Positions 5,091 through 12,265 of a DNA stretch of 13,586 nucleotides are shown piece after piece (the stretch's first letter is position 1; the number at the start of each line of letters is the position of its first letter). The stretch is from DAOTXN01 sp034435435. GTDB lineage: Bacteria; Chloroflexota; Anaerolineae; S140-20. The notes below the pieces were generated by a model. That model was not told where the DNA came from, searched no databases, and saw only the letters and a program-made list of their open reading frames with translations. The stretch spans positions 1 through 13,586 of the forward strand of contig DAOTXN010000129.1 in NCBI GenBank assembly GCA_034435435.1, in the 5' to 3' direction. Made by a program: the position numbers and the translations under genes.

Positions 5091-6979
5091 TACAACCGGA
5101 TCACGGCCCCGCTCCTGGCAGCCAATCTTGAAATCACGATCCCCCTTTTCTTGATCGTGACATGCCCCGTTCCCCACACCACCTGCGGCGCAGCCGACTC
5201 GACGGGCAGCGCCAGTCGTTCCAACGCCGCGCCGCGATTGACCACCACCAACACACGCTGACCTTGGTAGCGCCGCAGAAAGGCAAAAGCATCCTCGCCC
5301 TGCCAAATCAGAAAAAAATCGCCGTGGCGCAGAGCGAGATGGGTCTTGCGCAGATGGATCAACGTTTTGACCATTTCCAGCACATCACGCCGCCAACTCT
5401 CCGGCTGATGCCAGGGGAAGGCGCGCCGGCAATCGGGGTCAGACCCGCCTTCCATCCCGATCTCGTCGCCGTAATAGAGGCCGGGCGCGCCGGGCAGGGT
5501 GAACTGCAGCAGCGTCGCCAGCTTGAGGCGAGCCAGGTCGCCGCCGGCCATGGTCAAAAAGCGCTCCGTGTCGTGGCTGGAGAGGAGATTGTGGGTGACG
5601 GCCTGCGCTTGCGGGGCATAGAGCGCCAGCATGCGCAGCAGGCCATCCACAAATTCGGGCGTGCTGGTGGTCTGCTGGGCAAAGTAGCCCAGCGACAGGT
5701 CGCGCAGGAAATAGTTCATGGTGGCGTCAAACATGTCGCCTTGCAGCCAGGGGGACGTGTCGCCCCAGATTTCGGACAGCAAGTAGCAGTCGGGCCGGGT
5801 CGCTTTGGCGACGCGGCGAAAATCCTGCCAAAAGTCGGGCGCGATGTGGCGGGCCACGTCCATGCGCCAACCGTCAATGTGGAATTCGCGCAGCCAGTAG
5901 GCGGTCACGTCGAGAAAGTATTGGCGCGCGGCGGGGTGGCTCAGGTTGAGCTTGGGCATGTTGGGTACATTGTACCATGCCTCGTAGGTCGGCTCGAAAG
6001 CGGGACCGTCCGCATCGGCTTTGTCCAAGGCCACCAACGGTAATCCGAGGTGTTCAGACGCGATTGTGATGAGTTTTTTCCAATAACCGGTCAATCCTGC
6101 CGGGCGGTAGCGCAAGACGACCGGGTACTCGTAAATCGTGAACCAGTCGGCGTAGGGCGAAGCGGGGCCGTTTTTCACCAGGTCTTGAAAGGCGAAAAAG
6201 CGCGGGTGGCAGTGGTTGAAGGAGGCGTCGAGGAGGATGCGCATGTCGCGCCGGTGTAATTCGTCCACCAGCGTCCGCAGGGCCTCATTCCCGCCAAAGG
6301 CCGGGTCCACCTGGTAATAATCCGCCGTGTCGTATTTGTGGGTAGAAGGCGAGGTAAAAATGGGGTTGAGATAGAGCACCTCCACGCCCAACTCTTGCAA
6401 ATAGTCGAGCCGCCGGGCGATCCCTTGCAGGTCGCCGCCCTGAAACTCGAACCAGCGCGGCGGCGTCCCCCAGGGCGCGCAATCAGGCGGGTCGTTGCTG
6501 GCGTCGCCGTTGGCGAAACGATCGGGGAAGATCTGATAGACCGGCGCGCCGCGCATCCATTCGGGCGTCTCGAACGGCGCGGCGGCGTCCAGGTCGAGCT
6601 GCCAGCGATCTAGCGGCTCTACGGCGTGGTCTATTCCGTGGCGACAAAAGTAGACCGGTTGGCCCCGGCGGTTTTTGAAGGCAAAAGAGTAGCGCAACCG
6701 GCGAGCTGCAGGCCGGATGGTGGTCTGCCAGTACACAAAGCGGCGATTGTCATCCGGTGGAGCAAAAATCGGCTCCAGCGGCGCGCCTTGCACGCTCCCG
6801 TCGTTGTACACCAACGTCGCTTCGACCAGTTCCGGCTCGGCCTGCACGCGAAACTGCACCTGTCCGTCGGGCAGAGGGTTGCAAAAGGCGCGGTTGTGCT
6901 CATCGTAGCGGACGTCGTAGGGATAGAGCAGGCCCACGTCGCTAAAGAATTTTGTTTCGAGCAAGAAAGCATCGGTCAC
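5090..6979 (-). CDS. GH13 enzyme with CBM34-like N-terminal domain (neopullulanase/maltogenic amylase-like)
   Basis: This is a 629-residue cytoplasmic-type alpha-glucan hydrolase. Residues about 1-125 form an N-terminal beta-sandwich of the CBM34 kind seen in cyclomaltodextrinases, maltogenic amylases and neopullulanases, which often dimerise through it. The barrel starts at APVYQIFPDRFANGD. Conserved regions are DASFNH (251-256), MPKLN (341-345), GWRMD with nucleophile D374, LSEIWGD with acid/base E403, and SSHD with D470. Residues about 289-335 make a longer loop than in the neighbouring paralogue. There is no signal peptide. The GTG start overlaps the stop of the YesL-like gene (GTGA), with AAGGAGA at 6989-6995, 9 bases upstream. 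The stop TAG (5090-5092) lies in the outer repeat of the RAYT unit. Its substrate (maltodextrin, cyclodextrin or pullulan) is not decided by sequence. Confidence 0.93.
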   Translation of the reverse strand: MTDAFLLETKFFSDVGLLYPYDVRYDEHNRAFCNPLPDGQVQFRVQAEPELVEATLVYNDGSVQGAPLEPIFAPPDDNRRFVYWQTTIRPAARRLRYSFAFKNRRGQPVYFCRHGIDHAVEPLDRWQLDLDAAAPFETPEWMRGAPVYQIFPDRFANGDASNDPPDCAPWGTPPRWFEFQGGDLQGIARRLDYLQELGVEVLYLNPIFTSPSTHKYDTADYYQVDPAFGGNEALRTLVDELHRRDMRILLDASFNHCHPRFFAFQDLVKNGPASPYADWFTIYEYPVVLRYRPAGLTGYWKKLITIASEHLGLPLVALDKADADGPAFEPTYEAWYNVPNMPKLNLSHPAARQYFLDVTAYWLREFHIDGWRMDVARHIAPDFWQDFRRVAKATRPDCYLLSEIWGDTSPWLQGDMFDATMNYFLRDLSLGYFAQQTTSTPEFVDGLLRMLALYAPQAQAVTHNLLSSHDTERFLTMAGGDLARLKLATLLQFTLPGAPGLYYGDEIGMEGGSDPDCRRAFPWHQPESWRRDVLEMVKTLIHLRKTHLALRHGDFFLIWQGEDAFAFLRRYQGQRVLVVVNRGAALERLALPVESAAPQVVWGTGHVTIKKRGIVISRLAARSGAVIRL

Positions 6980-7653
6980 GGGTTATTGTCTCCTTGCATA
7001 CGACGCTTGCGCTCCAGAGCGGCCTGACGCCGGTCCATCTCGGTGTAAAAGCCCCGGCGATCTAGCAGGGACGCGTTGAGCACCACGGCGATGTAGCCGA
7101 GCGTCACGATAGCCCAGGGAAAAATGAGAATCGAGCTGATGACGATGGGGATGAGCAAAAACAGATAAATCGCCAGGTAATAGCCAGGGTTGTCCAGCAC
7201 CAGCAGCGCGGCATCGCGCAGCACTGGCCAGAAACGTTTCTCCTGGCTCTCAAACAGCACAGGCAACAGATTCAACTGGATCGGCGTCCAAAAGGCCAAC
7301 AGCGCCACGGGTACTGCCCGCATGATAGCCCCCACCGTGCCGGGCGCTGGAGCATAGAACCATACGTCGTACAAAAGCACGATGTAGACCAGGGCGTTGG
7401 CGACGCCAAACAGGTAGATCAGCCCCAGATGAGTCCGGACGGCCGTCCACGCTTCGGCCCAGCCCACAGCCTCGTCGTGGGCGACGCGATTGGCGACATA
7501 AAAGACCAGCGCCGTCGTGGCAGGAATGGGAATGATGAAAAAGGCCAGCACTGCCCAGAGCAGATTAGCAATGGACAGATAAAACATCTCTTGATAAAAG
7601 GGGCGCCAGGAGCGGCGCAATACACGCAATCCGTCAAGCATGAGCGATCTCAC
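6976..7653 (-). CDS. YesL-like (DUF624) integral membrane protein
   Basis: This 225-residue protein has hydrophobic segments at about 23-44, 77-99, 108-126 and 159-192, and a basic, charged C-terminal tail (about 198-225). The layout resembles YesL/DUF624 proteins, which are commonly encoded beside carbohydrate ABC transporters and glycoside hydrolases; their molecular role is not established. The GTG start at 7653 overlaps the stop of the glycosyltransferase gene as GTGA; an alternative ATG lies at 7641. Neither has a clear ribosome site, so coupling to the upstream gene is likely. The 3' end overlaps the GH13 gene in the same way. Both junctions carry the same 10-mer TAACCCGTGA. Confidence 0.75.
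   Translation of the reverse strand: MRSLMLDGLRVLRRSWRPFYQEMFYLSIANLLWAVLAFFIIPIPATTALVFYVANRVAHDEAVGWAEAWTAVRTHLGLIYLFGVANALVYIVLLYDVWFYAPAPGTVGAIMRAVPVALLAFWTPIQLNLLPVLFESQEKRFWPVLRDAALLVLDNPGYYLAIYLFLLIPIVISSILIFPWAIVTLGYIAVVLNASLLDRRGFYTEMDRRQAALERKRRMQGDNNP
6989..6995 (-). promoter_or_regulatory. Ribosome binding site of the long GH13 gene
   Basis: AAGGAGA on the minus strand, 9 bases before GTG 6979 and inside the last codons of the YesL-like gene. It supports the GTG start and the 4-bp overlap. Confidence 0.6.
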
Positions 7654-9977
7654 GGGTTAGGGATTTCGTACAAAGTCACGCCTGCGGTGTAGGTCGCGAC
7701 CCACACCCGCAGGCCCTCACAGGTCTCCGGGTTTTCGCTATCAGGAACCGCGTTGGGGCACTGCACGGCGATGTCGCTGACGGGGCTGTTGGGCAGACCA
7801 GAGTTGTTGTGGCCGTAGGCCCGCCAGCGTCCGGCCCCGCCCGGATGGCCGGGCGGCTCGTAGGCCGCCAGTTGTTGGCCCAATCCAGCGCCGGGACCTT
7901 CGGTTCCAAACCACAGCCAGGCCGACCGCTCCCCACACCGACAACCGGCGACCACCGTGGTGACGATGCTCCAGGGAATATCCGAGTCGCGCACCGTGTA
8001 ACTGTGCCACTGTCCGTCGGGCGACAGCGTACTGACCCCCCGGCCGAATGTGGCGAGCCAGATCTTTCCATCTGCATCAATGGCAATGCCCGAAACAGCG
8101 TCCCATGCCAAGCCCGAGTTCTCAGGCGTATAGTTCGTCCAAGTGTTGCGGTCCGGGTCGAGCACAAAAGCGCCATGGTTGGTGGCAAACCAGATGCGGT
8201 CGCCCTGTGTCGTCGCTTGAATAGCGATGTCGAATACGGCATCGCTGAGTAGCTCCGAGTTGGACGTGTTGTAGGTTCGCCATTCCTCGCCGGGTGTCAG
8301 CGCGACAGCCCCAGCGGTGGTGGCTCCCCAGACGCTACCGTCAGAGGCCAGGGCAATGTCGCGCAACTCGCTTTCGGGCAGGGGTGCGTTGCGCGGCGTC
8401 CAGGTCTTCCAAGCGTCTGCCGCAGGGTCAAAGCGGGTCAGCCCGCTGCGGGTACCGATCCACACACGCCCGTCGTCGCCCACCGCGATAGTCAACACAT
8501 CATTATCCGGCAAGCCGGAATTGTCCCGGTTGTAAATCGTCCAGTGAGGCTGACCCGCTTGCCCCCGGAGTGGCAGTTCCAGCACCGTGACGCCGCGCAA
8601 AGTGCCTAACCAGACGCGCCCTGCGGCGTCCAGGGCGACACTCTGCACAACGTTGCTGGGCAAAGCGGACGTCTCTCGCCTGAACGTGGTCCAGCCTCGC
8701 AACTGGCGATGCCGCACCACGCTGCGCCAGATGCCCAAACCTACTGTCAACAATATCAGCACAGTCACCGCTACCCACAACTCGCGGGGCAACACGTCAA
8801 TGCTCATCTCGCCCCAGTAAGCCCGATCCTGGCGCAGCCAGCGCCAGGCCGCCCCGACCACCAGCCCTGCCGCCAGGCATAGCGGCGTAGCTGTAAGCAG
8901 GGTGTACTGGGGCCACTTGGTCGGCCACAGCAGCAGGAACACAAGGCCTGCAAAAAACCAGGCCAGGGTGAGATTCGAGAGGCGATAGACGAACGACGAT
9001 TCACGAACAATCGGAGTGGGTTCCGGTCGGCCGCGCCATTTGGCCCAGGCACGATGGAGAGTGTGACCGAGAGGCGTCGGCCACAACAGCCAGGCCAGGC
9101 CCACGAGGCCCACGACAAAGATCAACTCGTCGAGAGGAAAGAGAAAGACGCTCCCGTGCCACTGCACCGGAAACGAGTGGGACATATAGTCGAGCGGTTT
9201 CCACCAGGCGTAGCCGTAACGGGTCACCTCGGCCCCGTGAGAGTACGCGCCGTGAAAGGTCACCGACTCGACCAGACGTCCGAGCGGGTCGGCCCACAGG
9301 ATGGGATCGAGCGCCACAAAGACCAGCACAGCCACCAGGCCAAAGAGAAACAGATCCCGCCAGCGCAGCGCGCCGCTCCGGATGTCCCAAACCGCCATCC
9401 CGATGACCGCCAGGCCCGTGACAACGTAAATGTATTTGCCCGCTGCCGTCATCCCCAAGGCCACTGCCGACAGCCAGAACCAGCGGTCTGGGCGGCCGCG
9501 AGGATCGCCCCTACCATGAGACCGGGCAAAGGCCACCACGCACAACGCCGAAGTAAAGGCGGGCAGCGCCTCCAGATAGGCCTGACTGGTGTATTTGGTG
9601 TTCATCGTATGCAGCGCCAGGGCCAGCCCGGCAAAGGGTTCCACCCACGTCACCAGCGCTACCAACGCCACACCGAGAAAGGCCGAAATCATCCGGCTGA
9701 CGGTGAGCCAGTCGTCAGGGGGAGCGTCTGGGCCCAACAACGCGATGCCGCCGCCGTAGAGCAATTTGACGAGCACCGGATGTTCAATGGTATTATCGTA
9801 GCGGATAATCTCGCCCAGGTCGCCGTCGCGCATGGCCTGGGCATAATGAACCCCCGCGCCCACGTACACCGGCTCGTCGTAGTCGGTGGGCAACTCTAAA
9901 GCGGCCTTGACCCGCACGAAACCGGCCAGGATGACAATTAAGGCCACAAACCCAAACCGCCGCGCGCGATCTCTCAT
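7650..9977 (-). CDS. GT-C membrane glycosyltransferase (GT39/PMT-like) fused to a seven-bladed propeller
   Basis: The 775-residue product has two halves. Residues 1 to about 420 are a multi-pass membrane region. After the first membrane helix comes a loop with D34-E35 in TDYDEPVY, as expected for the acidic site of GT-C enzymes of the GT39/83 type, which use lipid-linked sugars on the outer membrane face. Residues about 425-775 are repeats of the two-component-regulator propeller type: W-x-G/A-T motifs at W456, W506, W550, W596, W640, W689 and W759, with recurring NSGLP-like turns, so about seven blades. The last helix (about 400-418) leads directly into the propeller. ATG 9977 is chosen; GTG 9980 is one codon upstream. 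The end overlaps the YesL gene by 4 bp. The acceptor, the sugar and the propeller ligand are unknown. Confidence 0.82.
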   Translation of the reverse strand: MRDRARRFGFVALIVILAGFVRVKAALELPTDYDEPVYVGAGVHYAQAMRDGDLGEIIRYDNTIEHPVLVKLLYGGGIALLGPDAPPDDWLTVSRMISAFLGVALVALVTWVEPFAGLALALHTMNTKYTSQAYLEALPAFTSALCVVAFARSHGRGDPRGRPDRWFWLSAVALGMTAAGKYIYVVTGLAVIGMAVWDIRSGALRWRDLFLFGLVAVLVFVALDPILWADPLGRLVESVTFHGAYSHGAEVTRYGYAWWKPLDYMSHSFPVQWHGSVFLFPLDELIFVVGLVGLAWLLWPTPLGHTLHRAWAKWRGRPEPTPIVRESSFVYRLSNLTLAWFFAGLVFLLLWPTKWPQYTLLTATPLCLAAGLVVGAAWRWLRQDRAYWGEMSIDVLPRELWVAVTVLILLTVGLGIWRSVVRHRQLRGWTTFRRETSALPSNVVQSVALDAAGRVWLGTLRGVTVLELPLRGQAGQPHWTIYNRDNSGLPDNDVLTIAVGDDGRVWIGTRSGLTRFDPAADAWKTWTPRNAPLPESELRDIALASDGSVWGATTAGAVALTPGEEWRTYNTSNSELLSDAVFDIAIQATTQGDRIWFATNHGAFVLDPDRNTWTNYTPENSGLAWDAVSGIAIDADGKIWLATFGRGVSTLSPDGQWHSYTVRDSDIPWSIVTTVVAGCRCGERSAWLWFGTEGPGAGLGQQLAAYEPPGHPGGAGRWRAYGHNNSGLPNSPVSDIAVQCPNAVPDSENPETCEGLRVWVATYTAGVTLYEIPNP

Positions 9978-9990
9978 CACCGGTCACATC

Positions 9991-10019
9991 AAAACGGCTG
10001 GCCCCAATCAGACCAGCCG
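9991..10019 (-). terminator. Intrinsic terminator after malG
   Basis: On the minus strand CGGCTGG (10019-10013) pairs with CCAGCCG (10001-9995) across an 11-base loop, followed by TTTTGAT. It lies 72 bases after the malG stop and before the glycosyltransferase gene. The U-run is short, so partial read-through is possible; the rest of the 110-bp gap shows no convincing promoter. Confidence 0.55.
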
Positions 10020-10090
10020 CGTGTGGGAGGGGTGTCAACGGGTAGTCCACGGATGGAAAATCCGTTCATCCGTTGGGTTATTCATTGACA

Positions 10091-10936
10091 CTACCCTTTC
10101 ACGCCACCCAGCGTCAACCCCGACTCCAGATAGCGCTGCAGCCCCAGGAAGAGGATCAACACCGGTATCGTGATGAGCAGTGCTCCGGCCGCAAAAAGCC
10201 CCCAAGGCACGGCGTGGTCATTGGCCAGGCTGTAGAGACCCACCGGCAGCGTGCGCATCGACTCGGGCGCGGGGATGATCACCGAGGCCAACACGTAATC
10301 ACCCCAACCGGCCAGGAAACCAAAGAGAGCGGTCACAGCCAGTGCGGGCTTGGCCAGCGGCAGGGCAATGCGGATAAAGCTCTGGATAGGCCCGCAGCCG
10401 TCTATCATCGCTGCCTCTTCCAGGTCGATGGGTATCGTGTCAAAATAACCCTTCAAATTCCAGGTGGTAAAGACCAGTGAGCCTGAGGAATAGGCCAGAA
10501 TCAGGCCCCAGTGGGTCTTGTAAAGACCAATAGCGGTCAAGGTCTGGGCTATCGGCACCAGCGCCAGCACACCCGGAAAGGCTTGAATCGCCAGAAAGAG
10601 GATCAGCCCCAACTCCCGACCTCTAAACCTGAAGCGAGAAAAGGCAAAGGCGGCCGACGTGGACAAGGTCACCGCGGCAACGGTGGTCAGGCCCGCCACA
10701 AACAGACTGTTCTTGAGCCAGTTGGGAAAATCCAACTCGAACAGCATTTTTTCAAAGTTCTCAGCCGTGAATTCGGTAGGGAGAAACATGCCGGTGATGT
10801 TCAGAGTCAGCAGACGCTGCCCCGGTCGTATCGCCGCCAAAAAGATGAACCAGACGGGGTAGAGAGCAAACAGCACCATCAACACCAGGATGGCGTAGTT
10901 CAAGACCTGGGTCCAAGTACGGGGTTTGCGGCTCAT
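10091..10936 (-). CDS. malG: MalG-type sugar ABC transporter permease
   Basis: This is the inner-membrane permease subunit that pairs with the MalF-type protein to move oligosaccharides delivered by the binding protein. It has 281 residues, a usual length, with six hydrophobic segments starting at about 12-34. The cytoplasmic EAA loop that docks onto the ATPase is at about 173-193 (EEAAMIDGCGPIQSF, then LPLAKPAL). ATG 10936 overlaps the malF stop as ATGA and has AAAGGAG at 10944-10950, 7 bases upstream. No ATPase gene follows. The sugar is not certain; maltodextrin is inferred from the GH13 neighbours. Confidence 0.92.
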   Translation of the reverse strand: MSRKPRTWTQVLNYAILVLMVLFALYPVWFIFLAAIRPGQRLLTLNITGMFLPTEFTAENFEKMLFELDFPNWLKNSLFVAGLTTVAAVTLSTSAAFAFSRFRFRGRELGLILFLAIQAFPGVLALVPIAQTLTAIGLYKTHWGLILAYSSGSLVFTTWNLKGYFDTIPIDLEEAAMIDGCGPIQSFIRIALPLAKPALAVTALFGFLAGWGDYVLASVIIPAPESMRTLPVGLYSLANDHAVPWGLFAAGALLITIPVLILFLGLQRYLESGLTLGGVKG

Positions 10937-12141
10937 TCGTACGCTCCTTTCGTCACCTGCGTGATCCGCAGGCTAGCCAGGGTCGCGATGAACAACACGA
11001 TGAAGACGATGATGGCGAAAGCAGCAATGCGGCTATAGTTCTGATCCTGGAATTGCTTGTAGGCATAGATCATCACCATCTCGGTTGCCCCCGGCTTGCC
11101 GGCGCCCCGTGTGGGGCCGCCATTGGTGATCATCCACACCGTGTTGAACATCTGAAAGGTGGTGATAGAACTGAGCACTATCGCCGGCATGACCGCCGGC
11201 CGGAGCAACGGCAGTGTGATCTGGGTCAACTTGTTCCACCAGGTGGCGCCATCCACCTCAGCCGCCTCGTATTGCTCCTGGGGAATAGACTGCAGCGCTC
11301 CGAGGATGACGACCATAAAGAAAGGATAGCTCATCCAGATGTTCACCAGTACTACGGCAAAAAAGGCCAGAATGGGGTCTTGCAGCCAGACCGGTCCCTT
11401 GACGCCCAAGACGTCCAACAATTGGTTGATGGTGCCACTCTCACCCCGGAAAAAGAACTGCCATACCAGAGCCGCAATGTACGCCTGGATACCCCACGGC
11501 ACAATGAGCAACACCCGCCACACCGGCCGCGCTTTGAGATACTCGCTGTTGAGAATCAGCGCCAGCAGCAGGCCAAACAGGAAAAAGAAAGGCATACAGG
11601 CAATGACGTACAGTACCGACCTGAACATGACGATAAAAAAGTCACCTGTGTTCATCAACGTGTTGATCGCCTTGCTGATGTTCAAGATGAGCCACAGCGC
11701 CGCAGTCCCCGCGAGGCCCAGCAGCCATACCCACCCGGTGGGTGCGCTACTCACACGTTTTTCCATCACCCGGCGCACAACAAACCAGGCCGCCACGATG
11801 GGCAGTAAGAACAAAAGCAATTTCCCGAGCGCTGCCAGCGCCTCGTTACTCACCAGCTTTTCGAACATTCTGACATAGTTCTTGAACGGCGGATCTTGAT
11901 ACTTGTAAGGCTGGGCGCGCAGCGTGACCCCTTTCTTCTGCACCCAGCAAGTGGGATCCAGAACTTTGGGCAACCCTCCTGCCTCGCACGGCGCCCTGTT
12001 GTACGTTGCATTCCGGTTGGTGAAAGAGATGAATGTTTGATAAATCATGGGGTAGATGCTGGTGAGCAACAGGCCGAGAATGGTAGGCAGGATAAACAAA
12101 AGAACCGTGAGATTCTTTCTTGCACCAGACCAAGCAACCAC
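10933..12141 (-). CDS. malF: MalF-type sugar ABC transporter permease, eight-helix form
   Basis: This permease subunit has 402 residues, longer than the roughly 290 of ordinary six-helix sugar permeases. The first helix is at about 11-40 and is followed by an outer loop (about 42-100) with C52 and C65. Two extra hydrophobic segments at about 105-123 and 136-155 precede the conserved core. That gives about eight helices, as in enterobacterial MalF, although the large P2 loop domain is absent. The EAA loop is at about 292-311 (YEAAEVDGATWWNKL, then LPLLRPA). The GTG start has AAAGGAGG at 12148-12155, 6 bases away. The malE-type gene lies 124 bp upstream across a hairpin. Confidence 0.92.
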   Translation of the reverse strand: MVAWSGARKNLTVLLFILPTILGLLLTSIYPMIYQTFISFTNRNATYNRAPCEAGGLPKVLDPTCWVQKKGVTLRAQPYKYQDPPFKNYVRMFEKLVSNEALAALGKLLLFLLPIVAAWFVVRRVMEKRVSSAPTGWVWLLGLAGTAALWLILNISKAINTLMNTGDFFIVMFRSVLYVIACMPFFFLFGLLLALILNSEYLKARPVWRVLLIVPWGIQAYIAALVWQFFFRGESGTINQLLDVLGVKGPVWLQDPILAFFAVVLVNIWMSYPFFMVVILGALQSIPQEQYEAAEVDGATWWNKLTQITLPLLRPAVMPAIVLSSITTFQMFNTVWMITNGGPTRGAGKPGATEMVMIYAYKQFQDQNYSRIAAFAIIVFIVLFIATLASLRITQVTKGAYE

Positions 12142-12147
12142 GGGCAG

Positions 12148-12155
12148 CCTCCTTT
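12148..12155 (-). promoter_or_regulatory. Ribosome binding site of malF
   Basis: AAAGGAGG, nearly the full consensus, 6 bases before GTG 12141. It decides the GTG start and gives malF its own strong initiation site after the intergenic hairpin. Confidence 0.7.
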
Positions 12156-12220
12156 ATAAAGGACGGTGTCACGGGGACTTGAACACCCGATGGAAACTCC
12201 GAGTGTCTGAAAGATACAAT

Positions 12221-12248
12221 GGCGGGGCGAGGTATCCCCCACCCCGCC
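12221..12248 (-). other. Stem-loop between the binding-protein gene and malF
   Basis: GGCGGGG (12221-12227) pairs with CCCCGCC (12242-12248) across 14 bases. It begins 18 bases after the stop of the binding-protein gene and no U-run follows, so a full terminator is unlikely. By analogy with malE-malF intergenic hairpins it may protect the upstream mRNA or limit read-through, so that more binding protein than permease is made. Confidence 0.5.
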
Positions 12249-12265
12249 AGAGCGTTTACATCAGG

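Larger units (their letters stand above)
4352..5094. mobile_element. REP-associated tyrosine transposase unit (REPtron-like)
   Basis: A HUH/Y1 transposase gene lies between palindromic hairpins, and the whole is bounded by an exact 11-bp inverted repeat: TGTAGGACAAG at 4352-4362 and CTTGTCCTACA at 5084-5094. One hairpin lies on the left and two on the right. The unit sits between two minus-strand GH13 genes in the opposite orientation, consistent with insertion into the sugar operon. No clear target duplication is visible, as expected for this class. Confidence 0.75.

Noticed and set aside
10031..10040. TTGACA-like -35 box upstream of the glycosyltransferase gene (minus strand)
   Set aside because: No acceptable -10 box lies at 16-18 bases, so a promoter is not supported.
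10049..10073. Second stem-loop (ACGGATG/CATCCGT) after malG
   Set aside because: The stem is AT-containing with a 10-base loop and no U-run follows on the minus strand; the hairpin at 9995-10019 is the better terminator.
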